64,000 nt of DNA, taken from contig NC_092035.1 of the NCBI RefSeq assembly GCF_042242105.1, forward strand, positions 11,999,477 through 12,063,476, written 5' to 3'. Position numbers and translations under genes: made by a program. Numbering within the stretch: the stretch's first letter is position 1; each line of letters starts with the position of its first letter. The notes beneath the pieces were generated by a model. It saw only the letters and a program-made list of their open reading frames with translations. It was not told the DNA's origin and ran no database searches. Below, piece after piece: positions 20,908 to 34,266 of this stretch. Source of the DNA: Pempheris klunzingeri (lineage: Eukaryota; Chordata; Actinopteri; Acropomatiformes; Pempheridae).

Positions 20908-23900
20908 TTACCGATCAGGTCTTTGGAGGCAGAACACTTTTGCCTGGTTGTCTCCTGAAGCGGTTACAGCGAGAGACGCTTCCCTGGAGAAGAGATGGAT
21001 GTAGAAATGAATATCATTTATTACACTCTTTGTTGCAATAAATCATTTTTAAATCAATATTTATGACAAAGTATTGGTTTCTTTAGTATGAAGCTGTGTA
21101 ATAAGCAGAATAAAGTAAAGCGAGCAGCAGCCATGATTGCAAAAAGATCCCCTTTAGGATTATTCAGGTCCTGCATCACTCTGTCCGGGTTCATTTTCTA
21201 ATACATCATCCCTCACTTAGTGATTGAAGAAACAGGCTAATAATAATGAAATACCTCAATGCACTAGATATCTGTCAACTGTGACGGTGTTTTTATATGC
21301 AGCAACACTTCCTGCAGAGACAGAACGGGTGTAGCAGAGTCGTACCTGTTGATGATGAAGTCGAGGATCTCCGAGGTGTGACCGCTGTACTCGGACAGCA
21401 TGCTGCCTGAGCGAGCGTCCCACAAGCGCAGCGCTCCGTCTAAGCTGCCTGTGGACACCACAGAAGAAGACTCTTCCCACTGCAGGTGGACGATGCCAGC
21501 CTGGAGGAACACGGAGAGGGGTTTTAAGTGACGCCAGCTGCTAACTGTGTAAACTGCGAAAATTAATCCCTTCATTGGACGCTCTCTATCAGGTGTCTCT
21601 GTCTGTGTATGTTAAGACATCATTTGCAACTACCCCCCCCTATGGCAACAGAGGCGGTTGCTAGGTGATATGAGTGCAAAGCCTCCATACAGTAAACACA
21701 GTTAAGATGAGCGAGAATCCAGAGTGGTATGCACAGGCAGCTGATGGAAGCACACACAAACTGTCCCTCTTCCTGCTGCTTGTTACCTCGTGTTGACACC
21801 GGTGTCTCAAGACCTGTGTGGAGAGGTCATATATGGCCAGAGTCCCGTCCAGGTACGCCACAGCTATGAGAGGAAGGCTGGAGAAGACGAGAGAGAGACG
21901 AGGCATTCAAGAGACTGCAGCAGAGCTGTGAAAGTCTGAAGACAAGATCCAGGAGACCCTCTGGGATTTCAGGTTAAGTTTCCTCGACAGGCTCATTCCA
22001 AAACATCTTTTATAGTCAACAAAGGGCTTTTTTTTTTATCAAAAGGCAAATATCTGAAGCAGAAATGAACACAAATCCTGACATTTGATAAGGCCTGACC
22101 AGCAAATGTTTTAATTCAATGGATTCAACTGGTGACACCTGAATTCAGCAGGCTGGGGTCTTCTGCAGTTTAATGTACATGTGAGGTCTCATCAAATCAC
22201 TCGGCTGGTGATTCCCAAAAGCACAATTACAACACGCTAAAACTCACATGTTGCAGAATCCCACAGACTCGACAGAATTGGAGTCTTCCTCGTCTTTTGA
22301 TCCTTTGGTTTTGCCTCCATCCACAGAGAACGATCCAATCACCTTCACACACACACACACAGATTAGAAGCTGATAACTCCAGTCTTACAAAGTGCACAA
22401 TAATGACTGGATGATGTTTCTGTGTACCTCTACATGTGTCCCTGACACCCACCTTGCCTGAGCTGGTGTTGATGAGTTTGGCACAGCCGTCCACCGACCC
22501 CGTCAGCACCAGGGAGCCGTCCTTGTTACACGCCAGGCAGGTCAGCGCCCCCTGGTGTCCGTCCTGACCTGTCAAACGAGACAAAACAAAGTGATACTCT
22601 GACTGTGAAACTAGCGGTTTGTTCAACTACTTTTTCCTAATGCAGAATCTAATTTCTTTACACAGATTGTATTTTTCTGTTGCTCTTTATATTTACCGTG
22701 GTCTTCTGTTTGTATTCAACTTTGTAGCTATCTTGGGAAAAACTTCAAATAAAATGGACTGGGGCAGGAGCTTCCTCCCACTTCCTCTCACACGCTCTTA
22801 TCTTGAAAATAAAAACCTCTTCATTGTCGGAGAGACACACAGCAGCAGGACGAAGCCACATTTAAAAGCAGCCGGACTCACCTTTAATGACGTGGACGGC
22901 ATTCCCCTGCTTCAAATCCCACACGCGAACTGTCCCGTCCTCATAGCCCACCACAGCCCGTTTACCTGGAGCCAAATTTTGGAAAAAAAAACACACATTT
23001 CAGTTTGTTGATGCTGTTTTTACTGTAGTTCATTGTGTCCGTTTTATCATATGTTTTAGGGAGTTCTTTAGACATTATTAAGTGGCTTTTAAATGGTGTA
23101 ACGCATCCAAATTCTCCTCTGTGGGTGACTTTGTGTCATGTTTTCCCGTCTCTCACCGTCAGGGAGGACTTTGCCGCTGGTGGCCTGACACGCAGAACTC
23201 TGGAAGGTCTTACAGTCTCCTGAGGGGATCTTCCACATCCACACGTTGCCGTCGTCCGCTCCCGCCAGCAGCACTGGAGCACAGGGATGCCACTCAAACC
23301 ACTGAGGAGGAAGAAGGGCAGACGGCCGCAAATTAACTGCTACTTTACACACAAACACAGATTATTTCCCTACAAGTCCCACCGCAGTTTACCACTGGTG
23401 GCCAATGAGCAGATCTTATAATCATCATAGGTTTTGTGCCTTGCTAAAGGGCAACCTAGCAGTCGCGGTTGAGGGCGTGGGGGGGGGGGTGTCTGATCAT
23501 TCACTTCCTACACAAGACCACAAGATCTCAGCATGAGAGCCCATCCTCTCTCTCTCTCTTCCTCATAAATTCCTTCAGCCCCAATAAAAGCTTCCACACA
23601 AGTGCTTCCAGATGCGCAAACTAAACAGATGCACAAATACACACTCAGGCCACGGCAGTGCTTTCTGGATCCTCACCTCCAGATCTCCCACTTCGAAGGA
23701 CCAGATCTCTTCTTTGGTTTCTACTTTCCAAACTTTAATGACGCCGCTCAGGTCACCCGAGGCCACCAGAGAGGAGTCATGGCTGAACGAGGCGCACGTC
23801 ACGGAGTCTTTGTGACCTGTGGAGACAAAAGAAAAGAAAAGAAAATGCTTTCATAGATCCCATGTTGAATATATTTATAGTTGAGTATTTCAACAATCTT

Positions 23901-24781
23901 CTCCAGATTATTCTCTCTAATTGACTCCACTAAATAACACTGTTTGACTCACTGACTTCTCTCTCTTCTCTTCTATGTTTCTGTTTAGCTTATCTGGATT
24001 TTTCCTTTACAACTATCTGAGTTGTGATGTCATACTTGCAGTAAAAGCAACATATGATTGAATATGTTTCATCTATTCATATTTAAGAAATAGAAAACTT
24101 TATTTTGCTTCAGACACATTCTTTCTGTTCTTGAAGCCCGATTGCAGATTAGTCAGTTTACCTGCATCAAGAGGGGACCAGAGGTTTACCCTGCTCAGAC
24201 ACAGCACAGTAACCCCTCACACACAGATTTAGTGTAGGTTTCTTCTGCCTTTACTAACTAACTAACCTGTGCACTCCAACAGGACCTCTCCATCGCTCAC
24301 TCTCCAAACATAGGCCTTATCATCCTCTCCTCCCGTCACAGCCATGCTGTTTGTGGCAGGATCCAGACTCACGCAGAACACAGAGCCTGGACGGAGCAAA
24401 GGGAGGGACAGGAAGGGTTAACACGGTGGACGTGCCCGCTGACAAGAGCGTCAACCTGCGGCCAGGTGCTACCGGTGTGTTTGGAGAAGGTGAGCTCGCT
24501 GTCATCTTGCTCTGCCTCAGCTTCCATCTCGTCCTCAGTCTCCCAGCCTTCATCATCCCCGGGGTCCTCAAAGTCAACGTCCCCCAGGTCATCAGCCAGA
24601 TCGTCTGACAATGAAACAGAGAGAGAAAGCTAACATTTGAAGTCTAAAGGTGAGCCTTGCTAAAAGTGACTTCAGTCGTTTCCTACCTACCAGGACCAGG
24701 CTCTGTCTCATTCAGATCAATGACTTCAATAATTTCCTCATCGCCGTGGAGCTCAATCGCGTTCTCCCCCGTGTTATCCAT
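20908..24781 (-). CDS. aamp: Angio-associated migratory cell protein
   Basis: A WD40-repeat protein of the cytoplasm linked in mammals to cell migration and angiogenesis. Eleven exons give 414 aa (human 434): 24781-24691, 24604-24473, 24386-24267, 23816-23677, 23301-23157, 22965-22882, 22568-22453, 22342-22248, 21877-21787, 21500-21346 and 20983-20908. Every junction is GT-AG and the phases close. The N-terminus has the family signature [12 protein letters not shown] followed by an acidic segment ([14 protein letters not shown]). The WD repeats follow: [108 protein letters not shown] and [15 protein letters not shown]. It ends [11 protein letters not shown]. No broken exon is seen. It lies next to gpbar1 as in human. 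Confidence 0.97.
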
Positions 24782-25060
24782 GCTGTTAGCAGGCTAAAAG
24801 CTGGCAAATCTACCGAAAAGTAGCCTCGGGACTAAAACTAGCTAACTTCCCTCTAGGCTGCCTCACTTTTATGTTCCTACAGAGTCCCGATCTGGCTAAA
24901 AAACACTCTCCGATTTAGATAAACAGTAGAGTTAAATGTCAAACTAGCTTCCTCCCCATGTTTTCCTCACGTTGCCGTGACTGGAGAGACAGGCGCGTGC
25001 TGATGACGTCACACCTCTGCGTCGTTTAGCTGCGCGTCCACAAGATGGCGGCGTTGTACA
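24782..25060 (-). promoter_or_regulatory. aamp promoter region with CRE and YY1-type site
   Basis: Upstream of the aamp ATG lies a full palindromic CRE, TGACGTCA, at 25004-25011, and CAAGATGGCGGC at 25041-25052, the YY1 consensus typical of TATA-less housekeeping promoters. No TATA box was seen. The YY1 site on the plus strand also creates an ATGGCGGC start-like context, so divergent transcription is possible. Confidence 0.6.
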
Positions 25061-27370
25061 AAATGAAGATAGTTAAACTGATAAAAAAAGACACCACATG
25101 AGTGTGTTTACATCGCTGAAGCGGGTTTTTAAAGATAATTCAGCCTCCTACTGTGTCATGTATCCTCATAAACAGCGACATTAATGGTAAAGGAATCTGC
25201 TCTTTGTGTTTTTATGCCTAACAACAACAATAATGCCTGTACACATTGACTCAGCGTCACTTCCTTCTCACATGTAAATGTTGTCGAGTCCTTCCACACC
25301 TCCTATTAATGATACTAGTCTAGTCCACCATCATCATTATCAGCAGCAGCATGCAGATAATGTGTTTTTTGTTGTTGCTTCTACACAGTTTCTATTTGTG
25401 TGTTGTTTTTTTTTCTTTGAGAAGCAGCTGAGGAAGCAAAAGTCCTTGCATCTGCAAAAAATGTCATGGCCACTTTGAAACGTTCCCTTTTTGTGTGCTA
25501 GTGATAACATGGCCCCTTCTGTCTCACCAGGCTTCGTCCCCCTTCTCCTACGGCACAGCGTGGTTACGTGAATCACAATTCATCCACTTCCATTCCCTCT
25601 GGTGACCCTGTGAGTTCAGACTGCTTGTGTCATTTACACGCCTGTGATCACCAGAGCACAGGATGAGCACTGTGTTCTGCATAAAGCACTACATTCACCT
25701 AAATGTAATGAAATGAACATTGTTTTTGTGTGGCTCGGTCAATCAAACTGGTGATTACTTTGCTTCTTTTGACCTGCGTTCATATACAAGTATATCAATC
25801 AACATGTGTAATCAATCAGAACTGATGAATTATTAAAGTCAGGTTGAGTTTTCTTGATAGAGACCGAACACTTCCTGGTTAATAATGTGTCTGTACCAAG
25901 TTTCTCTCATCTGGACTTTGGCAGCTTGATAGTCAGATGATGCTGCTGAGAGAGAGAGAGAGAGACAGAGATTAACTACTTTGGTGATTAAAGTAGGATT
26001 TTGTCGTAAATATGCAATGCATGATGAATCCCTGCCACCTGCAGGTGTGCTGAGCCTGACCTCTGCCCTCCCTGCTTGGGGGGGGAATGAGATGACAAAC
26101 TGCTCTCTTCTCCTCTTCCTTCCAAGCTCATAAGACATCTGTGAGGCTGCAGTAAACCACAGGAATATCATCAGAGGCAGAGCAATGCTCCATTTTAAAA
26201 GGGGCACTCCTGTCTTACTTAATCTCTCCATCAAAAGTTCCCTCGCCAGAGATATTTTATGAACACTTAACACAGTTTGTCTACTTCAGGTTTTTGGGGT
26301 TTTATATCTCTTGCTATATGCTGCTGGCAGGGCTCGCAGCCTGCATGCCCAAGTACATTTTACTGGCTGCCCAGGCCCTCCATTTCAAGCCTTCCCTGGA
26401 AAAATACAACCATCTCATGATGTGGTGAGATGTGGAAACATCAGGGTGTACGTTATTTAGACATTTTAAATCTGCAGTGAGTGAGAGATTTATAAACTCT
26501 CCGCTCAGTTATGAGTAAGGCTGGAAGAGACCGCTGAACGCTCACACTGGAAAGTTAGATGACATTAGTTACGACGCTGGTTACGGCCGCTTCATTTCAT
26601 CAATCTGTTTCTGCAGCTTGTCGTTTTTTTACTGGCCGTCGCGGCAGCAAAGGACTTCATTCAGCTCTTGTTCACAGAACTTAAAAGCCTCTAACACTGT
26701 AGGATTAATTTGGGAATATCAATCATGCTTTTGGGCGTTTTTACTGCAGTGGCTAGAAGTTGATTTTGAAGGATGACACAAATACTGATCCAAGAGCTGA
26801 TACTTTTTCCCCCCATATGATTTAATTAGCTCATTTCCATACAAAAATATGGCAAGTAGTCACTGTTTTCCCATGAAAACCCCTTTGAAACAGTCGTTAG
26901 ACCATCATGAGACACTCAAAGTCTCCATTAAAAGCCAGACTTAGGAAATTCTTGTAGGCTTAGCTGCTCCTCGAGGCAGTGCGGTTTATAAATAAAATTC
27001 AGAAAATGTCCGCAAGAATAAAAATAAAACTTGACCGCTCACATCAAAGATTGACAAGATGGCCGGGAAAGCAGATATACAGATTTAATCCTGGTCAGCA
27101 GCTCATGCTGTAAATGCAGTCTCTGGTCAGGAGTAACAGGAAATACTATATGTGACCATGAGCCGGACTGACCTCAGAAAACATGTGACTCAGTAGTCTG
27201 AGCAACCAGAGCATCCAATTAAAGATCAATCATGGACTGAAAAGAAGTTATTTCCTTTGTTGTGAGGATACTTGGTGAGGTTAGGAACAGGTTTTTCATA
27301 ACATTACACTCACAGATAGTCTGGATTAGATGGATCTGGGCTGTGAAGTGAATGTGAATCCCATAACTGA
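25061..27370. other. Gene-poor sequence beyond aamp
   Basis: No supported gene. In human, PNKD lies on this side of AAMP, but no PNKD-like sequence is recognisable here. A minus-strand membrane-segment frame near 25857-26226 is treated as a finding. Confidence 0.45.
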
Positions 27371-27377
27371 ACCTCAG

Positions 27378-27490
27378 TAGTGGTGGAAAGTGTATTTATT
27401 CAAGTACTGCCCTTTTACTTGCAATAGAGTGTTTTTACACTGTTGTATTGGCGTGTAAGTAAAAGATCTGAGCACTTCTTCCAATACTGA
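27378..27490. repeat. Dispersed fish repeat (AAGTACTG...AAAAGATCTGA type)
   Basis: GGTGGAAAGTGTATTTATTC, CAAGTACTGCCCTTTTACTT and GTAAGTAAAAGATCTGAGCA, then CTTCTTCCAATACTG, follow the order of a very common teleost interspersed repeat. Recognised from memory; class not assigned. Confidence 0.6.
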
Positions 27491-30400
27491 ACATCAGTCA
27501 AACTTTACTCCGATGTATTACTCTAATAACACAGACGGAAACTTCATTTTAATCCAAATTTAAATGTGCAAGGAACGATGCCTTCAGGTGTAACAGCAGG
27601 CGAGAGGATTGTTCAGCGCTAGTGGGGGGTTTCTTGCTCTAGGTGCTTTTGTCTCAGTCTTTTGAATCTGCCTATTTTTACCCAGACTCCGGAACAGCAC
27701 ATTGGGTGGGCTTCTCTTTGCCGTCATCAAGACAGCAGAGACCAGGAGCGACCCGTCATAACAACATTTCTCGGTTTATCACTCCTGCAAGCTGGTTTAT
27801 GTCTGAAAAGCAGGACACTCTGGGGTGCTGTTACTTTATAGGCACACACACATGGAAACACACGCTCTGCCTGACCAACACATGGAGGCATATTCATCTA
27901 CTTCTTTGTGTGCGTGTGTGTGTGTGTGAGCTGTTCACGCACCTTTATGCACACACACATGCACGCACACACAAACAGTATCATTAATAAGGCCTGGGAG
28001 CTGTTGCTGTGTGAGAGGTAATTACTCCATGCAGCTCAGCGAGGCTTTGATGGAAAGTTTTAGACTAACTGGCTCGACTGTAAGAAGCCTTGACTCTGCT
28101 TCTTTTTAACAAGAACTCTTTATGGCTCCTTTTTGCTCTCCTTTCTCTCTTAAACGCTGCAGTTTCATGGCATCCTGGAAAGATTTTATGTCTCATTTTC
28201 AAATATTAGCAACCAGACATAGAAGAAAAGGGCTTTATTCACCTAGTATCACCGTACAGCCCCATCACATGCTGTCAAATGCACTGTGAAGTGTTTAAAA
28301 GTGTTTCTCTTTCTTGCTGGCAAAGCAAAGCTTCTTTATGACGCTGAGGTCCGCCTGCTTTGTCTGCACGCCGCGTCTGACTCATGTGGGACGGTGTTGG
28401 GTGAGATGACGGCTTCCCTTCTCAAACCACTAACAGCCAGTTGTGTGTGTACTGCAAGAGGTCTGGTCCACAGCCTGTGTGTGATGTGTCTGCTGTGGTA
28501 GCAGAGCGGTAGTTTGCGCAGGCCGTACACGCTCGCCTGTTGACTTTCTACCCTGATTGCTGCTCCTTTTCCAGCCGCTGGCCAAATACATGGTGTATTT
28601 TTGGAACATCATTACTCAGGATCTGTGTTTTTAGCCAGAGCCATGTAAGGTACTTTGGTACAGATGCTTTTAAAGGCATCATGTTCCAAATAAGAGGACT
28701 TATAGCTATCCACACTGTATAGAAACCTGAAATGGAAGGAGGTGATGGTTTCTCTCATGGATGCAAAATAGTTAAACTAACATAATCAGCGATTTGGCAA
28801 CCCGAGTGTGATGTGCACTGAATTGCAAATGTGCTGCTCTGGGCAATATAAGCCAATCTAATCCCTGCTTTGACATCACTGCTCTGGACACACTCACTGA
28901 CACACACGCACATATACACACATTTGAGCGTTTTATACATTTCTGCGTCAGCAGATGCCTACAGACAAACAATGCAGATGCAGATGTCTAAGACCATCTG
29001 TGCTCGCGGACAGAACAAGTATAAACTTTGTGCTTTTTGTGTCACAGTGACGTTTATGTCTGGATATGATGAGAGGATTGTCTGTTGCTACAATTCTTCA
29101 CACTGAAACATGTTTTATCGATTTTTTTTTGGGTTACATTTGCTCAATAAACAACAAAAAGTGTATGTTTTATCTTTTAGCATTTCTAGCTCTGCCAAAT
29201 CAAACTTTCAGTTTATCTAAACTACAATGATGAGCATGGTGAACATATCAGCATGTTAGCTGTCAGTTCAGCCTCATTATTCTGCTTGTATGGCTGTAGA
29301 CGTCAGTTATCTATTTGCCTATATATTTGTTTTTAAATGTATGTAAATTCAGTGGTGATTTGGCGGTTTTCATTTAGTTATCATTCAGTTTTAGTTCTTG
29401 TTTTAGTGTTTTGGGGAGACGTGTGATTTTTAGAGGCAGCTATCCTCACAAACATCCAAAACAAAACAATTTGTGTGAATTATTTCTGGTTGAATATGGT
29501 GTCCAGCAAGTTCACAGAAGGATTATAAAGGGAGCTCATGTCCTCTCAAGTACAGAAAAAGGAGGTCTGCAGTCATCTATGGTTTAGGCCTAAAGAGCTT
29601 ACTTAAGCACAACAACATCAGAGATGCCTCCAAGACCGACCGCCTTACGTAACCAGTGCTCCGTAGCTCATCCACAGAAATTATAATCCTCTGTTGCTAT
29701 GGATACGGCTGTCCCAGTGGGCCTCCCCTGTACTCCAAAAGAGGAGCGACCTTGATTAATAAATTCAAGTTGTACCTGAGCAGCACAAAATCACAGGGCC
29801 GAGTTAAAAATAATAAAAAGGTTGTTTTCTTTCACAGTAATAAAAGTGCTGATAGAGATCCAGAGGGAAGGTCAGGATTCAAGACAGAAAGCACCTGCGC
29901 TGCTGAAGTGCCCTTGAGCAGCATGAGGAAACGCTGGTGGATCTCCTTGAAGAGGAGGAGGGTAAGTGAAAAGATTTTACCCTCTCACAGAAGAAATGAT
30001 AATGAACTTTATGAATATTTACCATAACGACACGAGGAAGAGATAAAAACTGTGATTCTAAACCGAAGGGATTTCCAAGAAGAAAGGTTCTGGAGCAGCT
30101 GGACTAGTTTGGAAACCAAAACACATATTTAAAAAAGCCACACATATTGAAGTAGTTAGTTAAAAGTAACGGATAAATATTTTAAATAGATACTTAAAGT
30201 AATGAAACATGTTAAAGCACCTTTATAACAGGCAATAACAAGGCAACTCAACAAGACATAAAAGGCCTGAAGATAAGATATAAAAGAGACACTCATATAA
30301 AAAGCACTTTTAAAGAAAACAAAAAGAAGAAAAACATGAATTAAAATAGAATAAAACTGGAGAATAACAGTGACAATAGTTAGTTTGTTGTAAAATAGTT

Positions 30401-32685
30401 AATAGTATTGGATTAATGGTGAAAACAAGCTAACAAACTAGAGGATAAATTGGTTGAAATATTCATTTTCTCCCACTCAGAGTGATACTTTTACAAATGC
30501 AAACCTGACTGAACCGACCAAAGTATTTCCAGCTCATTTGTATAAAACATTCTTGCAACAATATCCACTTTCTTATAATCAGTGTTGTTAAATAATTAGT
30601 TTATCTGACAGAGCTGGTGGCTGCATCACACACAAAAGAGATAACTTATATTAACATACATGATATGATTTCACTATAAATAACCTAAGGATATGACAAC
30701 GACACGAGAGCACGTGACCTTTGACATCCTTGGGAAAAAAATGAAGGTAATATTTTCCCTTTGGCTGTAAGAAAGATAATCTAAAGTGCTGCTGATGAGG
30801 ATCTTTATGTGTTAGCTCTCTGAGGGAAATTAAAAAAGAAGGTGATTAAATTGTCAAACTGTCAAAGCTTTCTTTCCTTTGCTGAACGGGACACTGGCAC
30901 TAATCTTGGCAGTGGTGAAGTTCAGTCATATATCAGCCACTTCTACTTCTTTAGTGTGTTGGCTGAGTCCTCTCAGGCCTTGAATCGAGTCCTTCCAGAG
31001 CTTCACCGAGCCGTCAGAGGAGCCCGAAGGTATGAGAACCACTTACCTCATAGCAGAGCTGCGTCGTCTACCTGCTCTTGGTGAATAATAACACCGTCTG
31101 TGCCTGCAGACGTAGCCTACATAGAAACTAGTTAGCATATTATAGTAATCAAGTCAGCTAAACCAGGCAGTGGTGTCGCAGATTTGCCTGTGGGTGGCTT
31201 CTGAGATGCAAAATCAAATCTAAAGTAATGGATATAAAAGCATATTGGATTAGAGAAGGCAGAGGGGAAGGCGTTTCATGTTGTAGAGAGCAAGAATTGG
31301 ATGAAAACATTTGTTTCATTTTGCAAGTGCTGGTTATGGAAAGTGTTGAATGATGGCAGGAAGGTTAGTAATCTCAGGCACCAAATATGTATATATATAT
31401 AAACATGTCAGATTATTTCACTGATTAATGACATGTTGATGGGCTCGCACAGGAGGTAAAAACATATATGCACTCATGATGAAGTTGCAGCAGACGCACA
31501 GATGAACTGTAAATCCATTGGACAACTCCAGGAACGTTTTAGCAATGTAATAATGACACCATACTAGATAAACCTATCATATTGGCTATTAGAAGCTAAC
31601 CACTGTAAGTGACAGCCTGTTATTATTATTATGATAAAGTATATTAAAGATATAATTATCGCAATGGAAAACAGGCACCATTAAGTTTTATTAAATTACT
31701 GGAAACTAACCTCTGAGTAGCACAGAGCCAGTAATTATTAGTGTAAGTATATTATAGGGATGTCATAAGGCTATAAATTAGTATAAAGTTATAATAGACT
31801 CACTACTGATACAATATGAATAATGTAGGAGCATTCAAATGCTGTGTTTTTGAGCTAAAATGGGATAAAGGTCTTGTAAGCTCACTAAAGAGTGGTGCAG
31901 AAACACCATAAGAGACTATAACATGTTGGGGATTGTAGTAATGATATCATGGTCAATAAAAATGCCATAGAAGAGGAAAATGTTATTAAAAAGTCATTAC
32001 AGTGTGCCACAGACATACAGGCTCCTATAGAAATATTATACAGCAGTTACATCACATTTAAAACACCATGAAGTAGGTTAAGGTTATTAAAAGCCAAAGT
32101 AGTGACTACGTTAGACACACGGGGAGGAAAGCAGATAACACTTTAATACTTTAATAAGTTCAGTTGCTTTGCAGATTGAGATTAATAATACAAAATGTAA
32201 CCAACAAATAGATAATGATGTATTAAAACAATAAGAACCCTAAAAAATGAGTACGAAGATAAGAGCGACTATAAAAAGCGATATTGATAAAAGCTTTTAT
32301 CTTCATACTCAGGTTTATTTTAGACCTCCTATTGTTATTTAGACATCACAATTTATTTATTTTTTGTAACTTATTGTAACCTTCTTCCTCCTGCCTCTTG
32401 TCCTTTACATAGTGTCCTTGACTTAATTATTAATTATTGCTTGTCTGGATCAGGATAAACCTGAATCTGAGTGTAATTATAGAAGATAACACATTAATGG
32501 GGGAACCTCACATGCTGCCCCCTGCACCAGTAGATCTACTACAGTAATAGAATAGATCTCACTCTAACTTTTTGCTGCCTGTGCTTTTGTACTTTACAAC
32601 ATGTGCGCACTTCTTCCACAATACAGGACACGCCCCGAGAGTTTTTCCTTATTAATGACACAGCCCTAACTACTACCTTCCATCC
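27491..32685. other. Gene-poor sequence, no supported gene
   Basis: AT-rich, with many short stop-broken frames. A weak match to another common fish repeat (GAGCATGGTGAACATATCAG then CATGTTAGC) is at about 29230-29265. It is likely the 5' flank of hdac4. Confidence 0.45.
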
Positions 32686-32689
32686 AACC

Positions 32690-32711
32690 CACACACACAC
32701 ACACACACACA

Positions 32712-32775
<64 letters not shown>
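32690..32775. repeat. (CA)n microsatellite
   Basis: About 43 CA units with one ACTCAC interruption. Confidence 0.97.
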
Positions 32776-32776
<1 letters not shown>

Positions 32777-32799
32777 CACGCTGTATCCTCGTAGATGAT

Positions 32800-33360
32800 C
32801 ACATTTTCAGCAGACTGAGCCCGCCCCTGGTAAAAGTAGGGGCTCCATGTGACTGTGCTGGGGCTGTAACAAAAATCCAGTATGGCGGAATCTGTCAGGA
32901 GATGAATTTCTTCGTCCCCCCACCCCCCCTCCACCTCTCTCTCTCTCTCTCTCTCCTTCTCTCTGCGCTGAGAAAAAAAAAAGCCCCACAGAGTGTAACA
33001 TGGGAGAGGAATAACACCCCCGTGGGACACATGTTGTCTTCCTCCTGGCCCGTGTAGGTGAGCTGCTGGTGCGTTTACGTGCTCTCGGGATGAGCGTGTA
33101 GCCGAGCTGCGCCGCTGTGATGTTGATATTCAGGCAGGGATGCGATGCACAGACCGGATTCATCAAAACAATGTCCGGCTGAAGTTTCCTCTCCGCTCCG
33201 CTCCGGCTTCGGCTTCCTGCTTGTTTTTCCGCTCGCCAGACTCCTATCTACACCTGGTAGGAGCTATTTCACATCTTTAAAACCATTTCGAGGAAGGTTT
33301 GTTGTACTGAAGCGGGCGGGAAGTGTGTAGGGGGGGTGGGGGGGCGCGGACAGGCGATGT
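32800..33360 (+). promoter_or_regulatory. Candidate hdac4 promoter / 5' UTR exon block
   Basis: This is the only locally CpG-rich, non-repetitive block in the 23 kb between aamp and the first recognised hdac4 exon. It contains GCCCGCCCC-like, GGGCGGGAAG and CCGCTCCGCTCCGGC motifs and a CT-initiator-like tract (32935-32958). There is no TATA box in good position. Assignment to hdac4 and the plus strand is inferred from position only; a long first intron of about 15 kb would follow. Confidence 0.3.
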
Positions 33361-33994
33361 TTATTATGCCGATTGTTGCTGAGCTATTTTTAGTGCACGG
33401 CCGAGCCTTGGGCTTTAATGCAATATACATAGTGCCGACACAGATCTGTCGCCGTGTACTCGTGTTATTGGCGAGGAAAATGCGTAAAATGAAGCTACAG
33501 GCCTGCGTAAGTGTGTGTTTGAGTGTGTGTGAATGGTTCGGGATGGGCGGTGGTAATTCTCTGCATGCGTCAATCTTTTTTTTTTTGTGAATGGGGGCGT
33601 ACGGGCTGTTAAAGCAACATCAAAGCAGCATAATAGGGCTGCTGTAAAGAGAGAGGAGAGCAGGGAGAGGTGGACGGGCAGGAAACGTTGGATAGAAGTG
33701 GGGAATATGTGAGGGAGTTGGAGTTTGGACTGAGCGTGGCCACCTTTTTTTTGTGACAGGCATTTACAGCAGCTGCTGTCATGATCAGGGCAAGTTTGAC
33801 GCTTCATTTCAGACTTTGTGGGGAGAAATCCAGCTGTTTTGTTTGTGCACATTTTAGTCTTGTTTACTCACCACAACCCCAACGTTTTCCATCTCTGTGT
33901 TTTTATTATTATTTCTTCACTTTGGGCCGCAGGGCTCGTCTCCCCAGATCTGTCACCCTGCATCAAGCAAGCTCTTTTTAGGGACAATGGCCTA

Positions 33995-33996
<2 letters not shown>

Positions 33997-34048
<52 letters not shown>
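33997..34048. repeat. (CA)n with a TATA tail microsatellite
   Basis: About 20 CA units followed by ATATATAT. Confidence 0.95.
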
Positions 34049-34162
34049 GAATACCCCTCCCGAGACAGATGAGATGCCCTGGAAGAATGGTGTTGCATGA
34101 AGCCCCCCTGGTGTGTCAGCTACTCCCCGTGACACACACGTTCAACCCCCCCCCATCCACTA

Positions 34163-34266
34163 ACACACACACACACACACACACACCCCTAGCCCCACCC
34201 CGCCCCACCCCAACCCTTGCCTTGCTTTTCCATCACAAAGCACAAGTGTGTGTGTGTGTGTGTGTG
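34163..34266. repeat. Inverted CA/TG microsatellite pair
   Basis: A (CA)n run at 34163-34187 is followed 58 bp later by a (TG)n run at 34246-34266. The two arms are complementary and could fold into a hairpin of about 20 bp around a C-rich loop. Confidence 0.85.
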
